A stretch of 64,000 bases of DNA from Abyssibacter profundi (GTDB lineage: Bacteria; Pseudomonadota; Gammaproteobacteria; Nevskiales; OUC007). Within the stretch, counting starts at the first letter, position 1; each line of letters opens with the position of its first letter. A model generated the notes under the pieces. That model was not told the DNA's origin, ran no database searches, and saw only the letters and a program-made list of their open reading frames with translations. Where the stretch lies: contig NZ_QEQK01000008.1 of NCBI RefSeq assembly GCF_003151135.1, forward strand, positions 1-64,000, read 5' to 3'. The translations under genes and the position numbers were made by a program. Of the stretch, positions 28,412-39,241 are shown piece by piece.

Positions 28412-29910
28412 TGCTTGGCTCTTCGGCCTGGGTTGCTTCTCTGTTGCAGGCGCATCGCGCGGTGGCGCTGGCCGCTAGCGGTCTGCTCTATCTGCTGTGC
28501 CTGAGCGGCACGCTCATGGTGTTTCATGATGAATTCGCGCGCTGGGAGCAGCCGCAAATCAGCGAATTCGAACAGGTCACGCCTGCCGCAGTCGCGACTG
28601 CAACCGCTGCCGGGCTCGCCCGTGTTGATGAGACCCCACACCACTTCTTCATCGGACTGCCGGTGTCCGGCATGCCGCGCATGACCGTCACGGCGGATGC
28701 ACAGAACTGGTATGCCAATGCCGATGGCCAGCTGCTCGGGCCCGTGCATGCGCCCTGGCGCGACTGGCTGGAAACCCTGCATTACTACCTCACCCTGCCC
28801 GGCGTGCTGGGCCTGACCCTGGTCGGCAGCCTGGGCGTCATGATGATAGCGCTGGTGGGCTCAGGCCTGCTGGCCCTGCCTCGACTGTTCCGGGACGCCT
28901 TCCGACTGCGACTGCGCCGCTCTTCGCAACTGGCCTGGACCGATTTGCACAACCGGGTCGGCGTCTGGGCATCACCCATGTTTTTCGCCATCGCGCTAAC
29001 CGGTGCCGCCATCGGGCTGGCCAGCGCCGTGTCCCAGGCCATGGCCCCCACTTTTAGCGAGGGAGACACCGGGGCCTTCTTCGCACCGATTTTCGGTTCC
29101 GACATGGAGGGCAGCGAAGCGCCTGCTCCTTTGGCGCCGGCTGACCGAGCATTGACTCGGTTTCACGCAGAGTATCCCGATTTAATTCCCTGGTACGTCA
29201 GCTACCACGAGCCGGCCACCGAGGGGCAAAGCGCCGAGATTCTGGCCAAGCACCCGCGACGGCTGATCTACGGCGACAACTACGCCTTTGACGACGCGGG
29301 CCAGCTGCAAGAACCCTTGGGTCTGTCGAACGGTCCCCTCGGCCAACAGCTCATCGCCGCGTTTTATCCGCTGCATTTCGGCTCTTACGGCGGTCTGGTC
29401 ATCAAGGCGGCTTATGCCCTGCTCGGCCTGCTGGCCTGCGTGGTCATTCACAGCGGTCTGCGCATCTGGCTGTTCAAGCGCGCACAGCGGGGACGGCCCT
29501 CCCCACGGCTTGCCGCTGCATGGAATGCGATTGTCTGGGGCGGACTGGCGGCGCTGGCGGTGCTGTTGCTGGTCACCCGAAGTGGGCTGCTCGGTGGTCA
29601 GTCGCTCATCCCGCTGTTCTGGGGGTTACTCGTGGCCGTGCTGGTGCTGAGTCAATGGCAACCTGGGCTGGATTTGAGACGCGGGCTTTGCAATGCAACC
29701 GCCCTGCTCATCGGATTCACGCTGGCCTGGGATGTCGCCACCCACGGGCTCTTGCATCGATTGACCGTGGTCCACGGGGTGCGTGGTGGCCTGGGCCTGC
29801 TACTGCTGCTCTGTCTGGTACTGGGCTGGCGGCGGCCAGGCCGGCGGCTCAGCGATGGCCAGCAGGACGGACCGGTTCAGCCCGCTGTTAGCAGTGCATC
29901 CAGTTCTTGA
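28411..29910 (+). CDS. PepSY-domain membrane protein, putative siderophore-iron reductase
   Basis: 499 residues from the ATG at 28411 (TGATG overlap with the previous gene). It has an N-terminal helix (ASGLLYLLCLSGTLMVF), a large periplasmic region, paired helices with conserved histidines (LHNRVGVWASPMFFAIALTG), and further helices towards the end. This matches PepSY-TM proteins such as FoxB/PiuB, which are thought to reduce or release siderophore iron. Its place in a Fur-box locus with a TonB receptor supports this. The 3' end overlaps the convergent DUF455 gene by 34 bp. Confidence 0.82.
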   Translation: MLGSSAWVASLLQAHRAVALAASGLLYLLCLSGTLMVFHDEFARWEQPQISEFEQVTPAAVATATAAGLARVDETPHHFFIGLPVSGMPRMTVTADAQNWYANADGQLLGPVHAPWRDWLETLHYYLTLPGVLGLTLVGSLGVMMIALVGSGLLALPRLFRDAFRLRLRRSSQLAWTDLHNRVGVWASPMFFAIALTGAAIGLASAVSQAMAPTFSEGDTGAFFAPIFGSDMEGSEAPAPLAPADRALTRFHAEYPDLIPWYVSYHEPATEGQSAEILAKHPRRLIYGDNYAFDDAGQLQEPLGLSNGPLGQQLIAAFYPLHFGSYGGLVIKAAYALLGLLACVVIHSGLRIWLFKRAQRGRPSPRLAAAWNAIVWGGLAALAVLLLVTRSGLLGGQSLIPLFWGLLVAVLVLSQWQPGLDLRRGLCNATALLIGFTLAWDVATHGLLHRLTVVHGVRGGLGLLLLLCLVLGWRRPGRRLSDGQQDGPVQPAVSSASSS

Positions 29911-30647
29911 TCGCTAAATCCGGCCCGTAACCGGGCCGGTCGGTTCATCGGCCCACGGGCAACCACCACGCCATGACGGGCGAGCAGGGCCTGAAACGTC
30001 GGGACCGGGTCGAGCTGGCGCAGGCGGCAAAGATAGGCAAACCAGCGGGAGCCGATCTCCACATGCCGTTCCTCTTCGGCCAGGATCACCCGGAGATGGG
30101 CCACGGTGTCGGTGTCACCGGCATCGAGCAGCCGTTCGATCATGCCCGGTGTCACATCCAACCCCCGCGCTTCAAGCACCCGAGGCACCAGGGCCATGCG
30201 CTCCAATGGGTCGGCGGCTGTCTTCTCCGCCATCTCCCACAAGCCGTTATGCGCCGGCAGGTCGCCATAGGCCGCACCCAGTTCCTCTAGCCGGCCGGCC
30301 AGCATACGGAAATGCCGTGCTTCATCGCGGGCCACACTGAGCCAGTCCTGGTAATACGCGGAGGGCAGCCCATCGAAGCGCAGCACGGCATCCAGCGCCA
30401 GATTAATAGCATTGAATTCGATATGGGCCACGGCATGGACCAGGGCGGCCCGCCCAGCCTGAGAACCGAGTTTGCGCTTGCGCACCTTGGCCGGGTGAAT
30501 CAGTTCGGGACGATCTGGCCGACCGGGTTGCCCAGGCATGGACTGTTGCAGCGGCGCCGCCTGATGGTCGTCCAGCGCCAGCACCTGTTCGCACTTACGG
30601 GCCGGGTCCGACTCTAAATACGCCGCCAGTACGGGCGCAGCGCACAT
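29877..30647 (-). CDS. DUF455 ferritin-like protein
   Basis: 256 residues. The central region has ferritin-like iron-ligand patterns: HAVAHIEFNAINLALD, then ARDEARHFRMLAGRLEELG, and later EEERHVEIGSRWF. These Glu and His pairs fit a di-iron four-helix bundle. DUF455 proteins have no settled function. The gene lies 1 bp from the metZ stop on the same strand, so it may be cotranscribed with metZ. Confidence 0.88.
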   Translation of the reverse strand: MCAAPVLAAYLESDPARKCEQVLALDDHQAAPLQQSMPGQPGRPDRPELIHPAKVRKRKLGSQAGRAALVHAVAHIEFNAINLALDAVLRFDGLPSAYYQDWLSVARDEARHFRMLAGRLEELGAAYGDLPAHNGLWEMAEKTAADPLERMALVPRVLEARGLDVTPGMIERLLDAGDTDTVAHLRVILAEEERHVEIGSRWFAYLCRLRQLDPVPTFQALLARHGVVVARGPMNRPARLRAGFSDQELDALLTAG

Positions 30648-30648
30648 G

Positions 30649-31845
30649 TCAAAGCCCGCGCTGGAGATCGGCGATCAAATCCCCGGCATCTTCCAGGCCA
30701 ATGGACAGACGCACCAGCCCGTCCTGGATCCCCGCTGCGGCGCGCAGCTCGGGCCCGATGCGGTAATGCGTGGTGGTGGGCGGGTGCGTGATCGTACTGC
30801 GCACGTCACCCAGATTCGCGGTAATGGAAAACAAGCGCGTGGCGTTGATCAGATTGAAGGCTGCTGCCTGCCCGCCCTTGAGATCAAAGGCCACAATGGC
30901 GCCGTGGCCCGACTGCTGGCGGCAGGCCAATGCATGTTGGGGATGCGTCGACAGGCCGGTGTAGTACACACGGTCGACAGCCGGCTGCTCCGCCAGCCAC
31001 CCGGCGACCTGCTCGGCACGCTGGCAATGAGCCCGCATGCGCACGTCCAGCGTCTCCAATCCCTTGAGAAAGACCCAGGCGTTGAAAGGACTCATGCAGG
31101 GGCCGGCTGTGCGAATAATCCCGAACACATCTTCGCCGACCAGTTTGGAATCCCCCACCACCGCGCCCCCCACGGCACGGCCCTGCCCGTCCAGGAACTT
31201 GGTGGCCGAATGCAGGACCACATGCGCCCCCAGAGCCAGAGGTTGTTGCAGCGCCGGCGTGCAGAAACAGTTGTCGACCGCCAGCAGCACACCGACATCA
31301 CGGGCGATCTGCGCCAAAGCGGCAATATCCGCCAATTCGCACAGTGGATTCGTCGGGCTCTCAACCATGAACAGACGCGTATTCGGCTGCACGGCCTGGC
31401 GCCAAGCGTCCGTGTCCGACGGCGCCACGTAGGTGATCGCGATATCGAAACGACTGATGATGTTGTTGAGCAAGCCGGTGGTCGATCCGAACAGCCCCTT
31501 GGCCGCGACCAGGTGGTCCCCGGCTCGCAGCGTCGCCAGCAACAGACTGAGAATGGCGCTCATGCCGGAGGCGGTCGCCACCGCCTGGTCCCCGCCTTCC
31601 ATGGCCGCCAGCTTGCGCTCGAAGCCCTGGACCGTCGGATTGGTGAACCGGGAATAGATCAGCCCGGGTTCTTCACCGGAGAACCGCTTGGCCGCCGCTT
31701 CTGCCGACTCGAAAACAAAGCTCGAAGTCGCATGAATGGCCGCGGAGTGCTCGCCGAATTCCGACCGCATTTCGCCCGCGCGCACACCCAAGGTCGCCGT
31801 GCCCCAGTTCGGATCAATGTCCTGCGGTCGATCGGGTTTGCTCAT
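30649..31845 (-). CDS. metZ: O-succinylhomoserine sulfhydrylase
   Basis: 398 residues. MetZ makes homocysteine from O-succinylhomoserine and sulfide, using PLP. It belongs to the Cys/Met metabolism family: YSRFTNPTVQGFERKLAAMEGG near residue 65, and the PLP lysine in HSATKFLDGQGR near residue 212. The order cvpA-purF-metZ is the same as in Pseudomonas and supports metZ over metB. The gap to purF is 62 bp. Confidence 0.92.
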   Translation of the reverse strand: MSKPDRPQDIDPNWGTATLGVRAGEMRSEFGEHSAAIHATSSFVFESAEAAAKRFSGEEPGLIYSRFTNPTVQGFERKLAAMEGGDQAVATASGMSAILSLLLATLRAGDHLVAAKGLFGSTTGLLNNIISRFDIAITYVAPSDTDAWRQAVQPNTRLFMVESPTNPLCELADIAALAQIARDVGVLLAVDNCFCTPALQQPLALGAHVVLHSATKFLDGQGRAVGGAVVGDSKLVGEDVFGIIRTAGPCMSPFNAWVFLKGLETLDVRMRAHCQRAEQVAGWLAEQPAVDRVYYTGLSTHPQHALACRQQSGHGAIVAFDLKGGQAAAFNLINATRLFSITANLGDVRSTITHPPTTTHYRIGPELRAAAGIQDGLVRLSIGLEDAGDLIADLQRGL

Positions 31846-31907
31846 GGTCTGGCCTTGCTGTCGACAGGGCGCGCAGCATGCCGCAGCGGCGCCCCGGCGT
31901 CACCGCC

Positions 31908-33419
31908 TCAGGCAGTGTTGTGGATCTCGATCACCGGTTGTCCGGCACGGCGCTTGGAATCCTTGGCAGCGTCGCTGCGGAACAGTTCCAGCTGGTTCAG
32001 GTATTCGGCGTCGACATCCTGGGTCGGATAACGGCCGTCGAACACCGAGGTGTCAAAGTCCTTGAGATTGGTATTCCCCGCACGCACCGCTTCGATGAGG
32101 TCGTCAAGGTCCTGGTAGATCAGCCGGTCGGCGCCCAGCAGGCGTTCCAGTTCCTCATGCGTGCGGCCATGCGCCACCAGTTCACTGGCCGCGGGCATGT
32201 CGATGCCATACACATTGGGATAGCGAACTGGCGGTGCGGCGGAGGCAAAGTACACCTTGGCAGCGCCGGCATCGCGCGCCATCTGGATGATCTCTCGCGA
32301 CGTCGTTCCCCGAACAATGGAGTCATCGACCAGCAAGACGTTCTTGCCCCGGAACTCCAGATCGATCGGGTTGAGTTTCTGCCGCACGGATTTCCGACGC
32401 TGGGCCTGACCGGGCATGATGAACGTCCGGCCGATGTACCGATTCTTGATGAAGCCCTCGCGGTACGGCACGTCGAGATCATTGGCCAGCTGCACGGCGG
32501 AGGTTCGGCTGGTATCCGGAATAGGCACGACGACATCGATGTCGTGATCCCCCCACTCCCGGCGAATCTTCTCGGCGAGCGTGGCCCCCATACGCAGCCG
32601 GGCCTTGTAGACATACACGTCGTCGATGACCGAATCCGGGCGCGCCAGGTAGACGTACTCGAAGATGCAGGTCGCGTACTGCGCCTCCGGGGCGCAGCGT
32701 CGGGTGGACAGCAGCCCGTCGGTGGAGATGAACACCGCCTCGCCCGGCGCGATATCGCCGATCAGTTCATAGCCAAGGCTGTCCAGGGCGACGCTTTCCG
32801 ACGCGATGATGTAATCCGTGCCCTCGGGCGTCTCGCGCTTGCCGTAAACCACGGGGCGAATACCGTGCGGATCGCGAAAGCCAACCATGCCGACGCCGCT
32901 GATCATCGCGACGGCCGCGTAAGCTCCGCGGCAGCGCTGGTGTACGCGGGAGACCGCCTCGAAGACATCTTCGGCGGTCAGGCGTAGCTTGTCCTGCTCC
33001 ATGAGTTCATGGGCGAACACGTTGAGCAGGATCTCGGAGTCCGAGTCGGTATTGATGTGACGACGATCCTGAATGAACAAATCGCGCTTAAGCACATCGG
33101 CGTTGGTCAGGTTTCCGTTGTGCGCCAGCGCCACACCAAAGGGCGAGTTGACGTAGAACGGTTGCGCCTCTGCACTGGAGTCGCAGCCCGCCGTGGGGTA
33201 GCGCACATGGGCGATGCCCATGGTGCCGATCAACGTCTCCATATGCGCCTGGGAGAACACATCACGAACCAGGCCGTTCTCCTTGCGCAGGAACAGGCGT
33301 CCATCGGCGTCCGTCATGATGCCGGCGGCATCCTGCCCCCGGTGCTGCAGCACAGTCAGGGCGTCATAGAGCTCCTGATTGACCGGCTGGTGAGACACGA
33401 TTCCGACAATTCCGCACAT
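31908..33419 (-). CDS. purF: Amidophosphoribosyltransferase
   Basis: 503 residues. PurF makes 5-phosphoribosylamine from PRPP and glutamine, the first step of purine synthesis. The N-terminal nucleophile Cys2 (MCGIVGIV) belongs to the class II glutamine amidotransferase domain, followed by HRGQDAAGI. The PRPP-binding loop reads [14 protein letters not shown]. The length matches the bacterial family, and cvpA lies 37 bp upstream. Confidence 0.96.
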   Translation of the reverse strand: MCGIVGIVSHQPVNQELYDALTVLQHRGQDAAGIMTDADGRLFLRKENGLVRDVFSQAHMETLIGTMGIAHVRYPTAGCDSSAEAQPFYVNSPFGVALAHNGNLTNADVLKRDLFIQDRRHINTDSDSEILLNVFAHELMEQDKLRLTAEDVFEAVSRVHQRCRGAYAAVAMISGVGMVGFRDPHGIRPVVYGKRETPEGTDYIIASESVALDSLGYELIGDIAPGEAVFISTDGLLSTRRCAPEAQYATCIFEYVYLARPDSVIDDVYVYKARLRMGATLAEKIRREWGDHDIDVVVPIPDTSRTSAVQLANDLDVPYREGFIKNRYIGRTFIMPGQAQRRKSVRQKLNPIDLEFRGKNVLLVDDSIVRGTTSREIIQMARDAGAAKVYFASAAPPVRYPNVYGIDMPAASELVAHGRTHEELERLLGADRLIYQDLDDLIEAVRAGNTNLKDFDTSVFDGRYPTQDVDAEYLNQLELFRSDAAKDSKRRAGQPVIEIHNTA

Positions 33420-33456
33420 GGTTCTGGGGTCCGTATTCGAGTTCGACTGCGACGGG

Positions 33457-33975
33457 CTACTCGCCGCTCTGAGGTGTGACCGCGCGTTCGATCACGGTTT
33501 GCGACCAGTCTTCGGGGAGCAGTCCCCGAACCCAGTCTGCCAAGGCTTCGAAATGGTGCAGGAACGCGGATGCCTGCCACCAGGGGTCTTGCTGGACCGG
33601 CGTAAAGATCTGCGCCGCCATGACCAGCACAGTGACGATGATCAGACCGCGGCCAATGCCGAATATCACGCCGACCATGCGATCCGTTCCGGCGAAATAG
33701 GTTTTGCGGACGAGATCGGTGAGCAAATGTGTGGCGACGGCACCGATTATGAGTACCAGCAGGAACAACAAAACGTAGCTCAGCCCCAGACGCGCCGAGG
33801 GCGCCGAGAGGTAGGGTTCGAACAAGGTGGCCACCGGGCTGGCAAAGCGCATGGACACCCAGAACGCGACCACCCAGGTTGTGAGCGAACAGGCTTCCTT
33901 GATAAAGCCACGAAACAGGCTGATCAGCGCCGACACGCCGACGATCGCCAAGATGAGATAGTCGACCCAGACCAC
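33457..33975 (-). CDS. cvpA: CvpA family membrane protein
   Basis: 172 residues with four membrane helices and the family start [20 protein letters not shown]. CvpA supports colicin V export in Escherichia coli and is linked to envelope stress and purine loci. It is upstream of purF, as is usual. The start is GTG at 33975, with GAGG close by. A helical C-terminal tail follows the membrane part. Confidence 0.9.
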   Translation of the reverse strand: MVWVDYLILAIVGVSALISLFRGFIKEACSLTTWVVAFWVSMRFASPVATLFEPYLSAPSARLGLSYVLLFLLVLIIGAVATHLLTDLVRKTYFAGTDRMVGVIFGIGRGLIIVTVLVMAAQIFTPVQQDPWWQASAFLHHFEALADWVRGLLPEDWSQTVIERAVTPQSGE

Positions 33976-34195
33976 CTCAGTCCGCCCCCGGGTTGGTGAC
34001 AGCGCAACGCATCGATGTCATGCCGCGCTCCAGCGGTCCCGCGACTGAACGAGGCAGCGATCTGAATCTTCGGGGCACATGTCCGGTCTCGAATGAGCGG
34101 GTCGCAGGACGGAGGGTCCGGGGCCGATAAGGCGTCATATTCTAGCAATAATTCAGGCGAGGCCGAACGCCCGGTCGCCCCTGCCAGCCGCGCCT

Positions 34196-35092
34196 TTATC
34201 GGGGGGCGATGACCTGCCCGGATTCGCCCACCTGTGCCTTCAGCCGACGTTGCGCGGCCCGAGCCTGGGCTTCCGATGCATACGGCCCGACCTGCACGCG
34301 GGTGTAGCGACGATTGGCCACCGTCACGGTCTCCGTGCTGGGTGCATACCCGGCATCACGCAGGCGCTGGACCATCCGTTGCGCATTGTCCGCATCGCCA
34401 AAGGATGCAATGCGCAGCATCCAGCCGTTGCTGGCGACACGCGGCTTGGGCGGTGGGGGGCTGGTCGGCTTGGTCGCAGGCCGTGGAGCCGGTCTGGCTG
34501 CAGCAGGCGGTGTCTCGGCCTTTTGCGCCGCAGCCGGGGGTTCGGACGGCCTGGACTGCGAAACCGCTGTCCCGGCAATTCGTGCATACAGGTCGTTAGC
34601 GGCTGGCGCCGGCTGCGTGGCGGCTGGTCGATCAGGCGCCGGGGCCGGTTCGCGCTTGGGCGGCGCAGACGCCACCGGTTCGGCTGGCGCCGGGTTGGAC
34701 GCTGGGGCCGCTGCCGTGGGTGCGGACCCTGCGCCCCTGTCCGGCGAAGTCTCGGGCCGAGCTCGCTGAGTCGGGGTGGCGCCGTCACCTTTTGACGCGC
34801 CCCCGGACTGCGTGGGGCCGGATGCATCCGGGTCGGCGTCCGCCCGGCTTGATTGGGGGACCGGCTGGGGTTGGCCGGACGTCGCCGCCGCTGTTTCGCG
34901 GGTCTCACTGCCGTCCTGACGCGCCCGCAGGCTGGGCGGGCGTTCGGGTTCGGGACGAATCACGATGACGCCGTCGGCCGGCGCCTCACGCTGCTTCGGA
35001 CCGCCCAGCAGACTGCCCAGCACGATCATGGCCACGCCGACCAGCACGGCTGCGCCGACCAATCGGGCTTTAAGGGCTTCATTCATGGACAT
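34196..35092 (-). CDS. SPOR-domain cell division protein (DedD-like)
   Basis: 298 residues: a short cytoplasmic N-terminus, one membrane helix (residues 10-29), a long Pro/Ala-rich periplasmic linker and a C-terminal SPOR domain (about 220-298; GWMLRIASFGDADNAQRMVQRL and YTRVQVGPYASEAQA). SPOR domains bind denuded peptidoglycan at the division septum. The location between folC and cvpA is where DedD-type proteins occur. It overlaps folC by 14 bp. Confidence 0.88.
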   Translation of the reverse strand: MSMNEALKARLVGAAVLVGVAMIVLGSLLGGPKQREAPADGVIVIRPEPERPPSLRARQDGSETRETAAATSGQPQPVPQSSRADADPDASGPTQSGGASKGDGATPTQRARPETSPDRGAGSAPTAAAPASNPAPAEPVASAPPKREPAPAPDRPAATQPAPAANDLYARIAGTAVSQSRPSEPPAAAQKAETPPAAARPAPRPATKPTSPPPPKPRVASNGWMLRIASFGDADNAQRMVQRLRDAGYAPSTETVTVANRRYTRVQVGPYASEAQARAAQRRLKAQVGESGQVIAPR

Positions 35093-36350
35093 GGCGCAGT
35101 GCGGATTCCACAGTCAAAAACGATCCAAAGCATACGACACGCCCGATGGGCCCGGCCGCATCCCGGGCAGCGTCTAGCGCTGCGCCAACCGAGGGATAAC
35201 AGCCCCCTTTCACACCGGCCCGCTCCTTCAGGACGGTGGCCTCTTGGCCTCGGGGGCCGGCAGTGGCGGCAAACCGCCAAACCACGGGCTGACGGGCTGG
35301 CCAGTGCTCCATAAACGCCTGGACCACGGCTGCGGGATCCTTGTCAGCCAGCATCCCGAGCACACACTGCAAGGGCCCGTCGGCCGCAGGCAGGGCCGCC
35401 AGCGACTGCGCGAGATGACCTGCCGCCTGCGCATTGTGGGCGGTATCGACCAGCGTTTCCGGAGAGGCCGCAATGGTTTGCATCCGGCCCTGGATTCGGG
35501 CATTCGCCAGGCCGCTACGCAGCGCCGCCAAACTCGGGACACAGCCGGCAAAGCACAGCGCTGCCACGGCCGCTGCGGCATTGCGCCGTGTCGAGACGCC
35601 TGCCAGACCGGGCTGTGGCAAGCCCGCCCATTCGCGATCCCCCACCCATAGCGTCCAGGGCGATGTATCGCTCCACCGAGCCCCGCCCTGATCCAGACGC
35701 AGAACCGGCCCATCGTGCGCGGTCAATCGGACATCCAGCGCCGACGGTGGATCAGGTTCGCCGCAGACCACGGGGCGGCCCGGCCGCAGAATTCCGGCTT
35801 TCTCGCGAGCAATGGCATCGCGATCCGGACCCAGCCAGTCCATGTGGTCCAGGCCGATCGACGTGATGACCGACACGTCAGGATCAACCACGTTGACGAC
35901 ATCCAGGCGGCCGCCCAAGCCGATTTCCAGCAACCAGACATCCAGGGGCTGTTGCCGGAAAAGCCATAGCGCGGCAAGGGTGATGAACTCGAAGTACGTT
36001 AGCGGCGTGTCGGCGCGCGCGGCCTCGACGGCCTCCAACCCGGCAACGATAGCGGCATCGGCGGCCTCCAGACCGTTGACCCGGACCCGCTCGTTGAACC
36101 GCAGGATATGCGGTGACGTATAGCAGCCGACGCTCAGACCCTGCGCTCGCAGAATCGACTCAGCCAATGCCACGGTGCTGCCTTTGCCATTGGTCCCGGC
36201 TACGGTAATGACACGCGCTGCGGGGTTTAGCACGCCCAATGCGGCAGCCACCGGCTGCACACGATCCAACCCCAGCTCGATCCGCGTGGGATCCAGCGCG
36301 TTAAGACGCGCGAGCCAGTCGTCCAGCGACGGCCCGTTGTTGGCTGTCAT
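35079..36350 (-). CDS. folC: Bifunctional dihydrofolate synthase/folylpolyglutamate synthase
   Basis: 423 residues. FolC joins glutamate to dihydropteroate and to folates. The P-loop TVAGTNGKGSTVA lies near residue 50, YTSPHILRFNERVRVNG follows, and the Mur-ligase-type motif SIGLDHMDWLG is near residue 168. A C-terminal ligase domain contains VDTAHNAQAAGHL. The 4-bp gap from accD and the 14-bp overlap with the SPOR gene show one operon. Confidence 0.94.
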   Translation of the reverse strand: MTANNGPSLDDWLARLNALDPTRIELGLDRVQPVAAALGVLNPAARVITVAGTNGKGSTVALAESILRAQGLSVGCYTSPHILRFNERVRVNGLEAADAAIVAGLEAVEAARADTPLTYFEFITLAALWLFRQQPLDVWLLEIGLGGRLDVVNVVDPDVSVITSIGLDHMDWLGPDRDAIAREKAGILRPGRPVVCGEPDPPSALDVRLTAHDGPVLRLDQGGARWSDTSPWTLWVGDREWAGLPQPGLAGVSTRRNAAAAVAALCFAGCVPSLAALRSGLANARIQGRMQTIAASPETLVDTAHNAQAAGHLAQSLAALPAADGPLQCVLGMLADKDPAAVVQAFMEHWPARQPVVWRFAATAGPRGQEATVLKERAGVKGGCYPSVGAALDAARDAAGPIGRVVCFGSFLTVESALRHVHE

Positions 36351-36354
36351 CGAG

Positions 36355-37212
36355 TCAGGCGGCTGGCCGCTGCATCAGGATGGAGAGCAGACGATGCAGG
36401 GTGGAGCGCATCTGCCTGCGGTCGATGATCATGTCGATATGCCCGTGTTCCAGCAGGAACTCTGCCCGCTGGAAACCCTCGGGTAGCGTCTGTCGCACGG
36501 TCTGTTCGATGACGCGAGGCCCGGCAAAGCCGATGAGCGCATCCGGCTCGGCCGCATTGATGTCGCCCAGCATGGCCAGACTGGCCGACACGCCGCCCGT
36601 TGTCGGGTGGGTCATCACCGAGATGTACGGCAGCCCACGTTCGGACAGGCGGGCCAACGCAGCACTGGTCTTGGCCATTTGCAACAGCGAGTACAAGGCT
36701 TCCTGCATGCGCGCGCCGCCACTGGCGGTGAAGCAGACCAGCGCACGGTCCTCTGCCAGGCAGGCTTCCACCGCTCGGACGAATTTTTCGCCGACCACGC
36801 TTCCCATGGATCCCGCCATGAAATTGAATTCGAAGGCCGCCACCACCACCGGCACCCCATCAAGGCTGCCCTTCATGACGATGAGCGCGTCTTTTTCCTT
36901 CGAGCTTTTCTGCGCCGCAGAGAGGCGATCACGGTATCGCTTGCTATCTTTGAACTTCAGCGGATCGTTCGCCTCCAGCCCCCCGGCCAGTTCCTCGCGA
37001 CCCTCGGCATCGAGCAGCAAGTCGATCCGGCGGCGTGCCGCAATCGGTCGATGGGCGCCGCACTTCGGACAGACATCCAGACTGCGCTCCAGCTCCGCGC
37101 GATAAAGCGCCGCCTGGCATTTGTCACATTTAACCCAGAGCCCCTCCGGCACGTTGCGCTTGCGCTCCTGGCCCGAGGCCTGGGAGGGCATCAGTTTTTC
37201 CAACCAGCTCAT
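36355..37212 (-). CDS. accD: Acetyl-CoA carboxylase carboxyltransferase subunit beta
   Basis: 285 residues. AccD, with AccA, transfers the carboxyl group from biotin to acetyl-CoA, the first step of fatty-acid synthesis. The N-terminal zinc ribbon has four cysteines (CDKCQAAL and CPKCG). The crotonase-like core includes [23 protein letters not shown] and [17 protein letters not shown]. The start overlaps the trpA stop by 4 bp. Confidence 0.95.
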   Translation of the reverse strand: MSWLEKLMPSQASGQERKRNVPEGLWVKCDKCQAALYRAELERSLDVCPKCGAHRPIAARRRIDLLLDAEGREELAGGLEANDPLKFKDSKRYRDRLSAAQKSSKEKDALIVMKGSLDGVPVVVAAFEFNFMAGSMGSVVGEKFVRAVEACLAEDRALVCFTASGGARMQEALYSLLQMAKTSAALARLSERGLPYISVMTHPTTGGVSASLAMLGDINAAEPDALIGFAGPRVIEQTVRQTLPEGFQRAEFLLEHGHIDMIIDRRQMRSTLHRLLSILMQRPAA

Positions 37213-38033
37213 GCAGCATTCCCTGAAGTCTTGACGCCAGCATCCATGGCGGCGCGAATGGGTGCAAGAAACGCGGTCGCGGCATCGACAGCAGATTGTT
37301 CACCGCGATCGACCAATGCCTGTATTAACGCAGATCCGATCACGACGCCATCCGCCGTGCTGGCGATGGTCGCGGCTGTCTCCGCATCACGAATTCCAAA
37401 GCCCACGAGCACCGGGATGCCCGTATGCGCCTGGAGCAAATCCACGCGCGCCGCCACCTCACCGGTGTCCAAGCGACTGGACCCCGTCACACCTTTGAGC
37501 GACACGTAGTACAGATATCCTGCGGCCTCACGCCCGATGGCCACGAGTCGATCTAGCGAGGTGTTGGGCGCGGCGAGGAAGATCGGTGCCAGTCCGGCAG
37601 CACGCAGCGCCGGCGTCACGTCCGGAGCCTCCTCCGGTGTCAGATCGACGATGAGCACGCCGTCCACGCCTGCATCCCGAGCAGACTCGGCAAAGCGTTC
37701 ATAACCCATGGATTCGATGGGATTCAGATAACCCATCAGCACGATGGGCGTTTCGGTGTCGCGCTCACGGAACCGAGCCACCATGTCCAGCACATCGACC
37801 AGCCGCGTGCCTGCGGCCAGTGCACGCTCACAAGCCTGGGCCACGGTGGGGCCATCGGCCATGGGGTCGGAAAACGGAACGCCCAGTTCGATGACATCCG
37901 CGCCGGCAGCGGCCAGGGCATGCAACAGCTCCACCGTGTTCTGGCCGGCCGGGTCACCCGCCGCGACGTAGGGAACCAGCGACTTGCGGCCGGCGTCGCG
38001 GACCGCTGCCAGCCGTTGATCCAAGCGACTCAT
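37209..38033 (-). CDS. trpA: Tryptophan synthase alpha subunit
   Basis: 274 residues. TrpA splits indole-3-glycerol phosphate and passes indole to TrpB. Motifs include [20 protein letters not shown] with the catalytic Glu49 region, [13 protein letters not shown] with the catalytic Asp, and [11 protein letters not shown]. The start overlaps the trpB stop by 4 bp, in line with the tight partnership of the subunits. In Pseudomonas aeruginosa trpBA are elsewhere, so this layout is a lineage trait. Confidence 0.95.
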   Translation of the reverse strand: MSRLDQRLAAVRDAGRKSLVPYVAAGDPAGQNTVELLHALAAAGADVIELGVPFSDPMADGPTVAQACERALAAGTRLVDVLDMVARFRERDTETPIVLMGYLNPIESMGYERFAESARDAGVDGVLIVDLTPEEAPDVTPALRAAGLAPIFLAAPNTSLDRLVAIGREAAGYLYYVSLKGVTGSSRLDTGEVAARVDLLQAHTGIPVLVGFGIRDAETAATIASTADGVVIGSALIQALVDRGEQSAVDAATAFLAPIRAAMDAGVKTSGNAA

Positions 38034-39241
38034 AGGGCGATGCCCTCTCGTTCGGCCACGGTGTTGATGTCCTTGTCGCCACGACCTGACAGGTTCACGA
38101 CGATGCTGGCATCCGGACCCAGCTGTTGGGCCAGCGTGCGGGTGTAGGCGATGGCATGGGAGGATTCGAGCGCAGGAATAATGCCTTCAACGCGGGTCAG
38201 CGTATGAAAGGCCTGCATGGCCTCATCGTCTGTCGCCGCCACGTATTCCGCGCGGCCGCTGTCCTTAAGCCAGGCGTGCTCGGGGCCCACACCGGGGTAG
38301 TCCAACCCGGCTGAAATGCTGTGGGTGGGCAGGATCTGGCCGTTCTCGTCCTGCATCAGGTAGGTGCGATTGCCATGCAGAACGCCGGAGCGTCCGGCCG
38401 ACAACGGCGCCGAATGACGGCCGGTTTCGACGCCATCGCCCGCCGCCTCCACGCCGATTAGCCGCACCGGGTCGTCGATGAACGGATGGAAAATCCCGAT
38501 GGCATTCGATCCGCCACCCACACAGGCCACCACGGCATCCGGCAGCTGACCGGTCTGCTCCAGCATCTGGGCACGCGCCTCGCGGCCGATGACCGACTGG
38601 AAGTCGCGTACCATGGTCGGGTACGGATGCGGACCGGCCACCGTGCCAATGATGTAGAAGGTATCGTCCACGTTGGCCACCCAGTCCCGCAGCGCCTCGT
38701 TCATGGCGTCTTTGAGCGTTTTGGAACCCGACGTGACCGGCACCACCTCGGCGCCCAAAAGTCGCATGCGATACACATTGGGCGACTGTCGCGCGATGTC
38801 CTCCTCGCCCATGTAGACCACACACTGCAGGCCCAGACGCGCAGCCACCGTGGCCGTCGCCACACCATGCTGACCGGCGCCGGTCTCGGCGATGATGCGC
38901 GTCTTGCCCATCCGGCTGGCCAGCATGGCCTGCCCGACGGTGTTGTTCACTTTGTGGGCGCCCGTGTGATTGAGGTCTTCGCGCTTGAGAAACACGCGGG
39001 CACCGCCGAATTCGCGCGTCAGCCGTTCGGCAAAATACAACGGCGTGGGCCGCCCGACGTAGTTGGCCAGATCGGCATCCAACTCGGCCCGGAACGCCGG
39101 GTCGGTCTTGAGCCGATCATAGGACGCGATCAAGGCATTCAGCGGCTCGATCAGGGTTTCGGACACAAAGGAGCCGCCGTAAGGACCGAAATGGCCCGGC
39201 GCGGAATCCGTTGGTCGACTAGTGATTGGATTGGTCGGCAC
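38030..39241 (-). CDS. trpB: Tryptophan synthase beta subunit
   Basis: 403 residues. TrpB condenses indole and serine with PLP. The PLP lysine lies in [11 protein letters not shown], and [13 protein letters not shown] binds the cofactor phosphate. The N-terminus [15 protein letters not shown] is typical. It overlaps trpF by 23 bp at its 5' end and trpA by 4 bp at its 3' end. Confidence 0.96.
   Translation of the reverse strand: MPTNPITSRPTDSAPGHFGPYGGSFVSETLIEPLNALIASYDRLKTDPAFRAELDADLANYVGRPTPLYFAERLTREFGGARVFLKREDLNHTGAHKVNNTVGQAMLASRMGKTRIIAETGAGQHGVATATVAARLGLQCVVYMGEEDIARQSPNVYRMRLLGAEVVPVTSGSKTLKDAMNEALRDWVANVDDTFYIIGTVAGPHPYPTMVRDFQSVIGREARAQMLEQTGQLPDAVVACVGGGSNAIGIFHPFIDDPVRLIGVEAAGDGVETGRHSAPLSAGRSGVLHGNRTYLMQDENGQILPTHSISAGLDYPGVGPEHAWLKDSGRAEYVAATDDEAMQAFHTLTRVEGIIPALESSHAIAYTRTLAQQLGPDASIVVNLSGRGDKDINTVAEREGIAL

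Noticed and set aside
30646-32031. 461-codon open frame on the plus strand
   Set aside because: It is antisense to metZ, has no ribosome site and no protein-like pattern.
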